Origin: DATFVA01 sp963747755
Lineage (GTDB): Bacteria; Bacteroidota; Ignavibacteria; Ignavibacteriales; Ignavibacteriaceae
Reading direction: 5' to 3'
DNA length: 64,000 bases
Assembly: GCA_963747755.1 (NCBI GenBank)
Contig: CAVVGK010000011.1
Coordinates: 1 to 64,000 of the forward strand
In this document: positions 18,267 through 27,570 of the stretch, piece after piece
How positions within the stretch are numbered: the stretch's first letter is position 1
How the letters are laid out: every line of letters starts with the position of its first letter
Translations under genes and position numbers: made by a program
The notes under the pieces: generated by a model
What the model saw: the letters and a program-made list of their open reading frames with translations, nothing else
Told to the model about the DNA's origin: nothing
Databases searched by the model: none

Positions 18267-18917
18267 TTATTTTTGGGGCATTGCAGGCATATCCATCTTC
18301 TGGAACCCTGCCGGTGGCTCGAACATCGACGCCTCGAGCGATTTTTTATCAATGTTAGTCACTTCAAATACCTTATCGCCGTTTTCATAAACAAGCAGCG
18401 GGAAATATCCCTCAGCCTGGAGGTCTTTCTGCCACTGTGGCTGATCCTGCTGCATAGGGTTATCGAAAAGCTGAAACCCTCCGATATCTTTTGTCATCCA
18501 TGCCTCACCCTGGTCCTCACCATTTTTGTATGTCCATTTTTCAGCGGTATACCCCAGGATATCCTTTGTTTCACCGGTCTTAACAAAATCAGATTTATCA
18601 CCTGTGCTCTCTGAGCCCGTATTGTTGTCCTTCATATCCGGTATTGGCATCACCATATACATTTTCTGCTGCGGCATAATTATCATAAACTGTTTTGCTG
18701 CAGGGTCCATTATTATCTGACCCTGGTGCCCTTGCTCGTTAGCATCAAAACGGAGTTTACTGCCTTTCACGTAATACTGCATTGTATGGCTCTCACCGTT
18801 ATCGAAGATATTGAATGTAACTTTACCTTCAAACTGATCCTGAGAATAAGTTTTGCCGGGAAATACCAGAAAGGCTGCGAACAGCAAAAAGAATACTGAA
18901 AACCTGCTGAACTTCAT
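18267..18917 (-). CDS. DUF4412 domain-containing exported protein
   Basis: 216 residues with a signal peptide (1-25, cleaved after KTYSQ). The body matches the DUF4412 pattern: an early strand FEGKVTFNIFDNGESHTMQYYVKG, a middle PAAKQFMIIMPQQKMYMVMP and a later GYTAEKWTYKNGEDQGEAW. The family is periplasmic or outer-membrane associated, of unknown function, with a lipocalin/LolA-like beta architecture as far as the pattern shows. It lies 21 bp after the TonB-like-N-terminus gene and is probably co-transcribed with it. Confidence 0.75.
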   Translation of the reverse strand: MKFSRFSVFFLLFAAFLVFPGKTYSQDQFEGKVTFNIFDNGESHTMQYYVKGSKLRFDANEQGHQGQIIMDPAAKQFMIIMPQQKMYMVMPIPDMKDNNTGSESTGDKSDFVKTGETKDILGYTAEKWTYKNGEDQGEAWMTKDIGGFQLFDNPMQQDQPQWQKDLQAEGYFPLLVYENGDKVFEVTNIDKKSLEASMFEPPAGFQKMDMPAMPQK

Positions 18918-18938
18918 GATTCCTCCAAATATAAGTTG

Positions 18939-19694
18939 TTAAAAGAATTGATTTCCGTATTTAAAAGATTTTACCATACCGAAGAAGACAGGCTGGAAAC
19001 TTTTGAACGCGTCCTCGCCCTTCATAATTAGTTTCAGACTAAAATCATTTTCGGTGTTTGTTCTAATATAAATAATTTGAGTGATTTGTCCTGCCAGCTC
19101 TTCCGGCTCATTGTAATAAGCAGTGTAATTTCTTGTTCTGTAGCTGTGCTTAAAGCGCCTTGGATTAAATAAGTCCTTATCTTTTACCTCGATATGCACA
19201 TAGGGAGGTGGATCAAATTTTGTCGATGTCGTCCAGAAGGTTACGCCGTCAAGCGTGTTTTTAACATTCTGATCAAGGTAAGTCCAGCCTGCAGGGTATT
19301 TCAGCGAGACATCCAGCGTATTTTCTTTATATACCTGAACCAGTCCGGTAGTATCGGCAGCGGTATTTGAAAAATCATAAAATACTGCTTCGTTTCCAGC
19401 GGGTTTCGTTTCTTTTTCAGGAACTTCTTTTACTTTCTCTTCGGAGGTTTTCTTTTCTTCTGTTTCCTTTTCTGTAACTTTTTGTTCTTCTGATTTTTTC
19501 GGTTCGGATTCAAGCTGCTGCGGCTGTGATTCTATGGTTCTTATTTGTACATATGCAGCCCCTGTCTGCGACTCATCGATAGTTGAGTTCAAAATAAGAG
19601 CTGCAGCAGTGATTATGATTGCATGAAGTAGCAGTGATATAGAAAACCCGAATACCGGGTAATCCTGCTTTCCTGTTTTCAATTTCACATCCAT
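18939..19694 (-). CDS. Inner-membrane anchored protein with TonB-like N-terminus
   Basis: 251 residues of unknown function. An N-terminal membrane anchor (about 15-38, FGFSISLLLHAIIITAAAL) resembles TonB proteins. A Glu/Lys-rich spacer (about 55-100) could span the periplasm, and a C-terminal globular domain begins near residue 115 with a strand pattern around LKYPAGWTYLDQN. That domain resembles PsbP/DUF1795-like folds rather than the TonB C-terminal domain, so I do not call it TonB. It is paired with the DUF4412 gene downstream. Confidence 0.6.
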   Translation of the reverse strand: MDVKLKTGKQDYPVFGFSISLLLHAIIITAAALILNSTIDESQTGAAYVQIRTIESQPQQLESEPKKSEEQKVTEKETEEKKTSEEKVKEVPEKETKPAGNEAVFYDFSNTAADTTGLVQVYKENTLDVSLKYPAGWTYLDQNVKNTLDGVTFWTTSTKFDPPPYVHIEVKDKDLFNPRRFKHSYRTRNYTAYYNEPEELAGQITQIIYIRTNTENDFSLKLIMKGEDAFKSFQPVFFGMVKSFKYGNQFF

Positions 19695-19927
19695 AATGAA
19701 ACTTAAGTTAATGGTTATATCTTTTCAAGATATACGGACCGACGCTTGGCACAGAGCACGGAATTTAAAAACGCTATCATTTGGATATACCACCCAGGCT
19801 GACATATTGTCAGTAAAGATATTTCTATGCCTTCGAATCTATTCACTTTGCCCATCGCCTTTTCTATTGGAGTGTTCTACCATTTTTGTTAGTTTTGGTG
19901 GTTATTTTCAATTATTCGGACACACAC

Positions 19928-20965
19928 ATGAAATTTCTTGTTACAGGCGGAGCCGGGTTTTTAGGTATTAACTTAGTACGCCACTTACACTCACGGGGAG
20001 AGCAGATTGTTTCTCTGGATATTGTAGAATTTGATTATCCCGACATGAACGATAAAATATTAAAAATTAAGGGCGATATCAGGAATAAGAGCGATGTGAA
20101 AAAGGCAATGGAAGGAGTTGACGTGGTTATCCATACAGCTGCAGCTTTGCCACTCTATAAGCCTGAAGATATTTACTCTACCGATATAGAAGGCACACGG
20201 AACCTGCTTGAGGAGGCTTCCGCTCAAAAAGTTAAAAGGTTCATTCACATTTCTTCTACGGCTGTCTACGGGATACCGGATCATCATCCGCTAAATGAAG
20301 ATGATAAGCTTGATGGCGTGGGCCCCTATGGCAAGGCAAAGATAAAAGCAGAAGAGGAATGTCTTAAATACAGAAAAGGGGGGATGTGCGTATCTATACT
20401 AAGACCGAAATCATTTATTGGTCCTGAACGGCTTGGAGTTTTCGATCTTCTATACGATTGGGCAAAAGACGGCAAAGGCTTCCCCATGATCGGCAATGGC
20501 AAAAACCGTTACCAGCTTCTTGATGTGGAAGATCTCTGCGATGCCATATATCTCTGTGCAACTCTTCCGGAAGAACAGGCAAATGATACATTTAATATAG
20601 GCGCAAAAGAATTTACTACGATGAGGGAAGATTATCAGGCGGTGCTCGATGCCGCAGCCCATGGTAAAAAGATTGTTGGACTCCCTGAAAAACCTATAAT
20701 ATGGACACTTAGAATACTTGAAGCTCTCAATCTTTCTCCGCTATATAAATGGGTTTATGAGACAGCCTCCAAAGATTCTTTTGTCTCTATTGAGAAAGCA
20801 GAAGCTAAACTCGGATACAAACCGAAGTATTCCAATAAAGATGCCCTGGTACGCAATTATGAATGGTATCTTGAACATTTTGATGAATTCAAGGATCAGA
20901 GCGGCGTTTCGCACCGGGTTCCCTGGAAGCAGGGGATTCTTCGGGTGGCCAAGATATTTTTTTAG
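19928..20965 (+). CDS. NAD-dependent epimerase/dehydratase (extended SDR)
   Basis: 345 residues. Rossmann motif GGAGFLG lies at 7-13, a STAVYG motif near 120, and the catalytic YxxxK in PYGKAKIKAE. It probably acts on a nucleotide sugar or a lipid-linked or sterol-like substrate; the exact substrate cannot be read from the sequence. The open frame starts at 19886, but the ATG at 19928 gives the standard MKFLVTGGAGFLG start. No Shine-Dalgarno sequence is visible, which is frequent in this phylum. It is followed by a stem-loop terminator. Confidence 0.85.
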   Translation: MKFLVTGGAGFLGINLVRHLHSRGEQIVSLDIVEFDYPDMNDKILKIKGDIRNKSDVKKAMEGVDVVIHTAAALPLYKPEDIYSTDIEGTRNLLEEASAQKVKRFIHISSTAVYGIPDHHPLNEDDKLDGVGPYGKAKIKAEEECLKYRKGGMCVSILRPKSFIGPERLGVFDLLYDWAKDGKGFPMIGNGKNRYQLLDVEDLCDAIYLCATLPEEQANDTFNIGAKEFTTMREDYQAVLDAAAHGKKIVGLPEKPIIWTLRILEALNLSPLYKWVYETASKDSFVSIEKAEAKLGYKPKYSNKDALVRNYEWYLEHFDEFKDQSGVSHRVPWKQGILRVAKIFF

Positions 20966-20977
20966 TGTCCTTTTCAA

Positions 20978-21015
20978 TCGGAATTATTTCATATTTGAAT
21001 TCCGACAGTTTCTTT
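20978..21015 (+). terminator. Terminator after the epimerase gene
   Basis: TCGGAATT (20978-20985) pairs with AATTCCGA (20998-21005) around a 12-nt loop, followed by a T-rich stretch. It lies 13 bp past the stop codon. Confidence 0.65.
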
Positions 21016-21066
21016 TCATACGATAATTATTATTTTAATAAATTATAACCAGCGAAGGAGATAATT

Positions 21067-22110
21067 ATGCCAGGCAAAAAAGATTTTTTGAAAGATGTAA
21101 TTCAGCATATTGATATCAAGAAACATAACATTGTACCGGTGGTTGAAGCTTTTGAACATATGGCGTTTTCATCCAGGGATCTGAATCGTGCAGCCCAAAT
21201 TTATGATACAATGCTGAAGGATAAGGACTGTTCGGTTATACTTACTCTTGCCGGCAGCATTTTCAGCGCAGGATTAAAAAAGGTGGTGTATGACCTCGTA
21301 ATGAATAACATGGTCGATGCTATTGTGTCTACGGGTGCGGTTATGGTCGACCAGGATTTTTTTGAGGCACTTGGATTTAAACATTACATTGGGACCCCTT
21401 TCAGCGACGATAACCAGTTAAGAGACCTTCATATCGACAGAATTTATGACACTTACATTGATGAAGATGAGCTGCGTGTATGCGATGAAACCTGCGCAAA
21501 GATTCTCAATAGTCTCGAACCTCGGCCTTACTCCTCCCGCGAGCTTCTGTGGGAATTCGGTAAGTACCTAGAAAATAACGGCGGTCCAAAAGTAGAAGAT
21601 TCTGTAATATGGGCATGCTATAAAAAGAATGTCCCGATATTTGTTCCGGCTTTTTCCGATTGTTCTGCAGGTTTCGGTTTTATAATTCATCAGACCGAAA
21701 ATCCAGGTAAACACGTATCATTGGATTCAGCAAAGGATTTCCTTGAACTCACTAAAATCAAACTGGCTTCAAAAGAAACCGGCATCTTTATGATCGGCGG
21801 CGGAGTTCCTAAAAACTTCACCCAGGATATAGTTGTTGCGGCTGACATCCTTAAAGAGGATGCTCCGATGCACAAATATGCAATTCAGATAACTGTTGCC
21901 GATGTAAGAGACGGAGCACTTTCAAGCTCTACTTTGAAGGAAGCAAGCTCCTGGGGCAAGGTTTCAACTTCTTCCGAGCAGATGGTTTATTCGGAAGCCA
22001 CAATTGCAATGCCCCTTGTTACAGGCTATGCATATCACAAGGGAAGCTGGAAAGACAGAAATCCCAGAGAATTCACAAAAATTTTCCAGGAAGATAAAGT
22101 CGGCGCCTGA
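21067..22110 (+). CDS. Deoxyhypusine synthase-like enzyme (possible homospermidine synthase)
   Basis: 347 residues of the DHS family. NAD-binding features include STGAVMVDQDF near 97-107 and the GIFMIGGGVPKNF segment near 240. The active-site Lys of the eukaryotic enzyme lies in SWGKI; here SSWGKV keeps it at Lys298. Bacteria lack the eIF5A target, and bacterial members are generally polyamine enzymes such as homospermidine synthases, though the product here is unproven. A strong AAGGAG site precedes the ATG. The gene is monocistronic, bounded by terminators on both sides. Confidence 0.85.
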   Translation: MPGKKDFLKDVIQHIDIKKHNIVPVVEAFEHMAFSSRDLNRAAQIYDTMLKDKDCSVILTLAGSIFSAGLKKVVYDLVMNNMVDAIVSTGAVMVDQDFFEALGFKHYIGTPFSDDNQLRDLHIDRIYDTYIDEDELRVCDETCAKILNSLEPRPYSSRELLWEFGKYLENNGGPKVEDSVIWACYKKNVPIFVPAFSDCSAGFGFIIHQTENPGKHVSLDSAKDFLELTKIKLASKETGIFMIGGGVPKNFTQDIVVAADILKEDAPMHKYAIQITVADVRDGALSSSTLKEASSWGKVSTSSEQMVYSEATIAMPLVTGYAYHKGSWKDRNPREFTKIFQEDKVGA

Positions 22111-22151
22111 ACAGGTTAATGACTTTTTGACCACTACCTTCAGAAATTTCT

Positions 22152-22207
22152 ACATCCCGGCCGTAAAGGTTTTTATAAATTAAAGCCTGAGGCCGGGAAT
22201 GTTTTTT
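22152..22207 (+). terminator. Rho-independent terminator after the DHS-like gene
   Basis: CCCGGCC (22156-22162) pairs with GGCCGGG (22191-22197), with ACAT/ATGT extending the stem after a one-base bulge, followed by six T. The loop is long (28 nt), but the T-run is clear. Confidence 0.8.
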
Positions 22208-22289
22208 GATTCCTTTTTCCAGCGAATTTATCCTGATAATCAGCTATATTACGCTCCGTTTGTTAAAAAATGACTGTAATTGATCGAAA

Positions 22290-24419
22290 ATGACCGCTAA
22301 AGAGCTATTAAAAAAATATAAAGATCCGAATTATTTCTTCAACCGCGATTTAAGCTGGGTGGAATTTAACCGGCGTGTGCTTGAAGAAGCTCTCGATCCT
22401 TCTCTCCCCCTGCTTGAGAAAGTAAAGTTCATCTCCATTTTCCATACAAACCTGGATGAATTTTACATGATAAGGATAAGCGGTCTCAAAGAGCAGATTG
22501 CTGCTAATGTACTTGAACCTTCAATTGACGGCCTGACGCCGAGAGAACAGCTGAGGAAAATTGAAAAATGCCTTAAGCCTATGCTCGACCAGGTATTTGA
22601 CCTATGGCTGAACCAGGTTGTGCCCGAACTGAGAAAAAACCAGATTAACATCTGCGAATATGAAGATATCCCTGACGAGGAAAAATTACGTTTAACTGAA
22701 TACTTCAGGAAGGAAATTTATCCGGTATTGACTCCTCTTGCGTTCGATCCGGGAAGACCATTTCCGTATATTTCCAACCTGAGCCTTAGTCTCGCTATCC
22801 TTGTACGTAAGCCGAATGGCGAAAATCATTTCGCCCGTGTAAAAGTACCGAGTATCCTGCCAAGGCTTTTAAGAATTGACACGATTTTATATCCGGAAAA
22901 GAAAATCCAGACCAATGGAAACTACAGCGCAAGATTCCTCTGGCTGGGCGACCTGATTCGCGCAAATCTTCACCAGCTGTTTCCAGGGATGGAAATTATT
23001 GAAGCTCACCGCTTCAGGATAACCAGAGATACTGATATTGAACTTCAGGAGGACGAAGCAGACGACCTCTTAAGCGTAATCGAGGAAAATATCCGCCTTC
23101 GCCGTTTTGGAAAGGTAGTTAGGCTCGAGGTAGCCGATAAGATGCCCGAGTTCATGCTTGATACTCTGATGGAGAATTTGCAGATAACCTCCGAGGATGT
23201 CCACGTGATGGAAGGTCCTTTAGGACTAAGTGATATAATGACGCTCTACGATCTCCCTCTTCATCAGCATAAGTTCAAACCCTACTACCCCGTCATCCCA
23301 AAAGCTTTCGATGAAGACGAGGATATATTTACAACACTAAAACAGAGAGATATACTGCTTCATCACCCGTATCATTCATTTACACCTGTAATTGATTTTA
23401 TAAAGGAAGCTTCTGTTGATCCCGATGTACTGGCTATTAAACAGACGCTTTACAGGGTTGGTCCCAATTCTCCCATTATAAAATATCTCATCGAAGCTGC
23501 CGAAAGAGGCAAGCAGGTTGCCGTTCTGGTTGAGCTTAAGGCAAGGTTCGACGAAGAGAATAATATTTTCTGGGCCCGCGAGCTTGAGAAGGTTGGAGTA
23601 CATGTCGTTTACGGCCTGGTGGGTTTAAAGACTCATGCCAAGATGACTCTGGTAGTGAGAAAGGAAACAGAAGGTGTAAAAAGATACGTTCACCTTTCAA
23701 CAGGCAACTATAATGCTGTAACTGCAAAGATCTATACTGACCTAGGGTATTTTACAGATGATGAGGATATCTGCACTGACGTAGCTGATATCTTTAACTA
23801 CCTCACAGGCTACAGCAAACAAACCGATTTCAAGAAGCTTATTGTAGCCCCTATTGATATGAGGCAGAAGTTCCTGGAAAAAATAAACCGTGAGATTGAA
23901 AATGTTAAAGCAGGCGGTGAAGGTAAATTAATTTTCAAACTGAACTCGATAGTTGATCCGGCACTTATCAGCGCGATGTATGAAGCTTCCGCTGCCGGCG
24001 TGCATATAGACCTTATTGTGCGCGGTATATGCTGCCTGGTACCGGGACTTAAAGGTCTCAGTGAAAACATCGAAGTTAGAAGTATTGTCGGCCGCTATCT
24101 TGAACACAGCAGGGTTTACTATTTTTATAATAATGGCGAGGATGAAATTTATCTGAGCAGTGCCGACTTTATGCAGCGAAACCTCGACCGCAGGGTAGAG
24201 ATCGCTTTCCCAGTCGAAGATCAAAAATTGAAAGATGAGATTAACCGCACACTTATTAAAGCATCTTTGAAGGATAATGTTAAGGTCAGAATACTCTGCA
24301 GTGATATGAACTACCACAAAGTTGTACCTGAACCCGGAGAGAAGCTTGTCGACTCCCAGGAATGGCTTATGAATCATACCATTAAAGCTTCAGGAAAATT
24401 CTCTAAGACTAAAGTCTGA
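22290..24419 (+). CDS. ppk1: Polyphosphate kinase 1
   Basis: 709 residues, making polyphosphate from ATP at the membrane. The N-terminal domain starts FFNRDLSWVEFNRRVLEEA, a PPK1 signature. The catalytic half contains YHSFTPVIDFI, KQTLYRVGPNSPI, the LVELKARFDEENNI block, and VHLSTGNYNAVTAKIYTDLG with the autophosphorylated His region. The second His lies in RYLEHSRVYYF, followed by LSSADFMQRNLDRRVE. Length is typical. It is monocistronic by spacing, 82 bp before the mrp gene. Confidence 0.97.
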   Translation: MTAKELLKKYKDPNYFFNRDLSWVEFNRRVLEEALDPSLPLLEKVKFISIFHTNLDEFYMIRISGLKEQIAANVLEPSIDGLTPREQLRKIEKCLKPMLDQVFDLWLNQVVPELRKNQINICEYEDIPDEEKLRLTEYFRKEIYPVLTPLAFDPGRPFPYISNLSLSLAILVRKPNGENHFARVKVPSILPRLLRIDTILYPEKKIQTNGNYSARFLWLGDLIRANLHQLFPGMEIIEAHRFRITRDTDIELQEDEADDLLSVIEENIRLRRFGKVVRLEVADKMPEFMLDTLMENLQITSEDVHVMEGPLGLSDIMTLYDLPLHQHKFKPYYPVIPKAFDEDEDIFTTLKQRDILLHHPYHSFTPVIDFIKEASVDPDVLAIKQTLYRVGPNSPIIKYLIEAAERGKQVAVLVELKARFDEENNIFWARELEKVGVHVVYGLVGLKTHAKMTLVVRKETEGVKRYVHLSTGNYNAVTAKIYTDLGYFTDDEDICTDVADIFNYLTGYSKQTDFKKLIVAPIDMRQKFLEKINREIENVKAGGEGKLIFKLNSIVDPALISAMYEASAAGVHIDLIVRGICCLVPGLKGLSENIEVRSIVGRYLEHSRVYYFYNNGEDEIYLSSADFMQRNLDRRVEIAFPVEDQKLKDEINRTLIKASLKDNVKVRILCSDMNYHKVVPEPGEKLVDSQEWLMNHTIKASGKFSKTKV

Positions 24420-24503
24420 TTATCCACACGAAATCCCATTCAAACTGAACCATTTTTTTGCTAAGTTTGTTTTTGATTAATAAAGACAAAAAATGGTGTT
24501 TTG

Positions 24504-25601
24504 ATGGCGGATATTACAAAAAGTGAAATATTAAGTACCTTAAAACAAATAAAAGATAAAGAGATCAATACTGATTTTCTTATCCTGAATTCAATAAAAG
24601 AATTTAACAACAAAGGGAATAAACTTAACCTAGGCATTTCTGTTCCTGCAGGTGTCGAGGTAAATAAAATGAAAGCCGCATTTACAACGGCAATAAAAAA
24701 GGAATTTAAAGAACTTAAAGAGGTTGAAGTTAACCTCGAATCAAAAGGAACCCCGCATAAAGAACCAAAACAGGAGACAATTTTACCCGGTGTAAAAAAT
24801 ACAATAGCAGTCGCCAGTGGTAAGGGCGGTGTTGGTAAAAGTACAGTAGCTGTAAATCTTGCAGTTGCACTCGCAAAGAACGGTGCTAAGGTCGGTATAA
24901 TTGACGCAGATATATACGGACCAAGTATTCCCCTCATGCTGGGCATCAACAAGAAGCCGCAGATCTTCCAGAGCCGCGAAACAATGAAAATGATCCCTCT
25001 GGTAAATTATGGTATCAAGATAATTTCAATTGGTTTCCTTATTGATGATAATGCACCTGTAATCTGGAGAGGTCCCATGGCAAGCGGTGCGGTAAAACAA
25101 TTTATGACCGATGTTGATTGGGAAGAGCTCGATTACCTCGTATTCGATATGCCTCCGGGTACCGGCGATATACAACTAACGCTTGTTCAAACCATTCCCT
25201 TAACCGGTGCTGTAATCGTTACAACACCTCAGGAAGTCTCACTGGTAGATGCACGCAAAGCGGTAAAAATGTTCGGCAGAGTAAATGTTCCGATCCTTGG
25301 TATAGTGGAAAATATGAGTTACTTTATTGCTCCCGATACAGGTAAAAAATACGATATTTTCGGAAGCGGCGGAGGTTCAGCCCTTGCTAATGATACAGAA
25401 GTACCTTTCTTAGGCGGCATCCCGATTGATCCCCGCATAAGGATCGGCGGCGATAAAGGGATCCCTATTGTTTATGATATGCCTGATTCAGAGCAGTCCG
25501 ACTCAATTCTCGAAATCGCACGGCAGCTTGAAGAGCAGGTAAATAAAAGGAACTCGCAGGCAGATTCAAAGGTTGAAATAATTCTCGACAATGATGATTA
25601 A
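24504..25601 (+). CDS. Mrp/ApbC-type Fe-S cluster carrier ATPase
   Basis: 365 residues. An N-terminal DUF59/MIP18-like domain (about 1-90) is followed by a deviant-Walker ATPase with ASGKGGVGKSTVAVNLA near 107-123, DADIYGPSIPLMLG, and FDMPPGTGDIQLT. Such proteins deliver [4Fe-4S] clusters. The C-terminal CxxC that binds the bridging cluster in E. coli Mrp is absent; the equivalent stretch reads YFIAPDTGKKYDIFG, as in other Bacteroidota-type homologues I recall. The ATG at 24504 is preferred over the TTG one codon earlier. A NifU-type scaffold gene follows after 20 bp. Confidence 0.92.
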   Translation: MADITKSEILSTLKQIKDKEINTDFLILNSIKEFNNKGNKLNLGISVPAGVEVNKMKAAFTTAIKKEFKELKEVEVNLESKGTPHKEPKQETILPGVKNTIAVASGKGGVGKSTVAVNLAVALAKNGAKVGIIDADIYGPSIPLMLGINKKPQIFQSRETMKMIPLVNYGIKIISIGFLIDDNAPVIWRGPMASGAVKQFMTDVDWEELDYLVFDMPPGTGDIQLTLVQTIPLTGAVIVTTPQEVSLVDARKAVKMFGRVNVPILGIVENMSYFIAPDTGKKYDIFGSGGGSALANDTEVPFLGGIPIDPRIRIGGDKGIPIVYDMPDSEQSDSILEIARQLEEQVNKRNSQADSKVEIILDNDD

Positions 25602-25621
25602 TCATTTATCGCAGGATCTCA

Positions 25622-25852
25622 ATGAAAGAAGAAGTACTCAAAGCGCTGGAACAAATGAGACCTTATTTACAGGCCGACAGCGGTGATGTGGAACTTATTG
25701 AGGTCAGCGATGATGGAATTGTTAAGGTTAAACTTACCGGGGCCTGTAAAACCTGTCCTATGTCCGTAATGACCCTCAGGGCCGGTATTGAGAGGTCATT
25801 AATGCGTGAAGTTCCGGGAATAAGGAGAGTTGAATCAGTCAGTGATATTTGA
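25622..25852 (+). CDS. NifU C-terminal-domain Fe-S scaffold
   Basis: 76 residues, a stand-alone Nfu domain. The cluster-binding CxxC is in GACKTCPMS (Cys47 and Cys50), preceded by LQADSGDVELIEV, the family signature. It probably hands [4Fe-4S] clusters to client proteins together with the Mrp-type ATPase encoded immediately upstream. Confidence 0.93.
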   Translation: MKEEVLKALEQMRPYLQADSGDVELIEVSDDGIVKVKLTGACKTCPMSVMTLRAGIERSLMREVPGIRRVESVSDI

Positions 25853-25909
25853 TCTCCTCCGTCGAATGAGCTAAATTTTAATAAAGCCCATAAATGATTC
25901 TGGAAAAAT

Positions 25910-26962
25910 ATGATTGAAAGAAGTACAAAGCGGATCACCCGGATCTCAATGTGGATTCTGGTTATAGCTTTAATACTGGTATCTGTTTTTCTTCTTTCTG
26001 ACATTCTCCTTTTGATGATCTTCTCGGTCCTTCTTGCTTTCATCTTCAATCCGTTCGTCAGCACCCTTGAAAAAGAAGGAATGAGCAGGCTGACCGCAAC
26101 GCTCATTGTATTCGGCACAACAAGTCTTCTGCTTTATGTTCTTCTCTCTTTTATAATTCCCAAATTTGTAATTCAGATGGATCAGCTGATGAGAACCCTC
26201 GAATCTTTTTCTCTTCATGATCAGCTGGTGCAGATCGAAGCCGAGCTTTACAGGCTGTTCCCGTTTTTTAGTCCCGGCCAGCTTTCGAAAAAGTTCGAAG
26301 AATTCGTCAACAGCCAGTTTGTAAATTCATTTGATACCATATCCGAACTTGTTTCGGGGATCGTTTCGGTAATACTCATAATGGTAATTATCCCATTTAT
26401 AACATTCTTCCTGGTAAAAGACAGCAGGAAGATTATGAAAAATATTCTCCATTTGATTCCTAATAATTACTTTGAAATGTCGTACTGGATCCTTAAGAAA
26501 GTAAGTCTCCAGCTGGGAAGGTTCGTTCGTGCGTGGATCTTCGACGCTTCTTTTGTGGGTACGGTAATGGGACTTGGATTGTATTTTATCGGCGTGAACA
26601 ATGCCCTGCCTCTTGGTGTAATAGCCGGAATGGGACACCTGGTTCCCTACTTCGGACCTGTTATAGGAGGTGTGCCGGCTATAATAGTATCGGTAATACA
26701 AACAGGTGACCTTTCGATGGCACCCTTTATCATACTCCTGATCTTAATAACGTATATACTTGATAACGGGTTCGTTCAGCCATTCGTATTCAGCAAAAGT
26801 GTCGATATGCACCCCGTCATCATAATCCTGCTGATCATTGCTGGAAGCCAGTTGTTTGGTGTTCTTGGAATGCTGCTGGCTGTACCTACTGCTACAGTAA
26901 TAAAAACAGCCGTCAAGGAAATCTATTTCGCGCTTAAAAACTACAAAATAGCCCGCCTTTAG
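25910..26962 (+). CDS. AI-2E family (PerM/YdiK-like) membrane permease
   Basis: 350 residues with about eight hydrophobic segments. Characteristic features are an N-terminal pair of helices, a soluble middle region (about 75-140), and the C-terminal block GLYFIGVNNALPLGVIAGM, GPVIGGVPAIIVS and DNGFVQPFVFSKSVDMHPV. Members transport small molecules or ions; substrate is not predictable. Its stop overlaps the convergent membrane-protein gene by 4 bp. Confidence 0.88.
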   Translation: MIERSTKRITRISMWILVIALILVSVFLLSDILLLMIFSVLLAFIFNPFVSTLEKEGMSRLTATLIVFGTTSLLLYVLLSFIIPKFVIQMDQLMRTLESFSLHDQLVQIEAELYRLFPFFSPGQLSKKFEEFVNSQFVNSFDTISELVSGIVSVILIMVIIPFITFFLVKDSRKIMKNILHLIPNNYFEMSYWILKKVSLQLGRFVRAWIFDASFVGTVMGLGLYFIGVNNALPLGVIAGMGHLVPYFGPVIGGVPAIIVSVIQTGDLSMAPFIILLILITYILDNGFVQPFVFSKSVDMHPVIIILLIIAGSQLFGVLGMLLAVPTATVIKTAVKEIYFALKNYKIARL

Positions 26963-27441
26963 AACCAGGGTCTTTCATCTTCCATTCGCTTTATTTTGTC
27001 CGCTTTCTGCTGCATAAGCTGCTGCGTCCAATTGTACTGCCTGATCCAGTCATCCACAGCATATTTTATTAAGTAACAGTAAAGATAAAAAGAGAGCAAT
27101 GGGAGCAGCAGGGCCGCCTCAAATGCGAGTGTTTCTCTGAAGATAAAATATCCGGCAGTTAGCGGTAAAGGGATCATCATAAAGTAAGTTAAAATCCAAC
27201 CGTACCGCTCTTCTTTTACCAGGACGTAAAACATATACGGTGTGAGAATGATGGCTGCTATAATGAATATCAGCAGAATAATTTTGATGAGATGAACTCC
27301 GTATCCAAGTCTTGGGAGAAGTAGACCGACAAAGAGAAATATAGCATAGGAAGTATTAGAAATACGGAACTCATAGTATAGGATTTCTCTCAAACGGTCA
27401 ACAGATTCAAAATCCTTTATTACCTTCCGGTTTAACACCAT
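26959..27441 (-). CDS. Small multi-span membrane protein of unknown function
   Basis: 160 residues with four predicted membrane helices (about 34-52, 54-74, 82-100 and 103-128) and a basic, charged C-terminal tail. No family recognised. It lies 129 bp downstream of the MoxR gene on the same strand and converges with the AI-2E permease, overlapping its stop by 4 bp. Confidence 0.65.
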   Translation of the reverse strand: MVLNRKVIKDFESVDRLREILYYEFRISNTSYAIFLFVGLLLPRLGYGVHLIKIILLIFIIAAIILTPYMFYVLVKEERYGWILTYFMMIPLPLTAGYFIFRETLAFEAALLLPLLSFYLYCYLIKYAVDDWIRQYNWTQQLMQQKADKIKRMEDERPWF

Positions 27442-27570
27442 TTCTCAGCCCTTGAAATATTACCTGCCCTGATATCATCCGCAAACTAGTTTAAATAATA
27501 ATAACAGGCAAGAATTGTCTTTCCGAACTTCTGCTAACTGATGGAGGTGCAGACAAAAGGTAATAAAGAA

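Noticed and set aside
19696..19971. 91-codon plus-strand frame before the epimerase
   Set aside because: It overlaps the epimerase start in another frame and has no recognisable domain.
25310..25370. Missing CxxC in the Mrp-type ATPase as a novelty
   Set aside because: Homologues in this phylum usually lack it, so it is lineage-typical.
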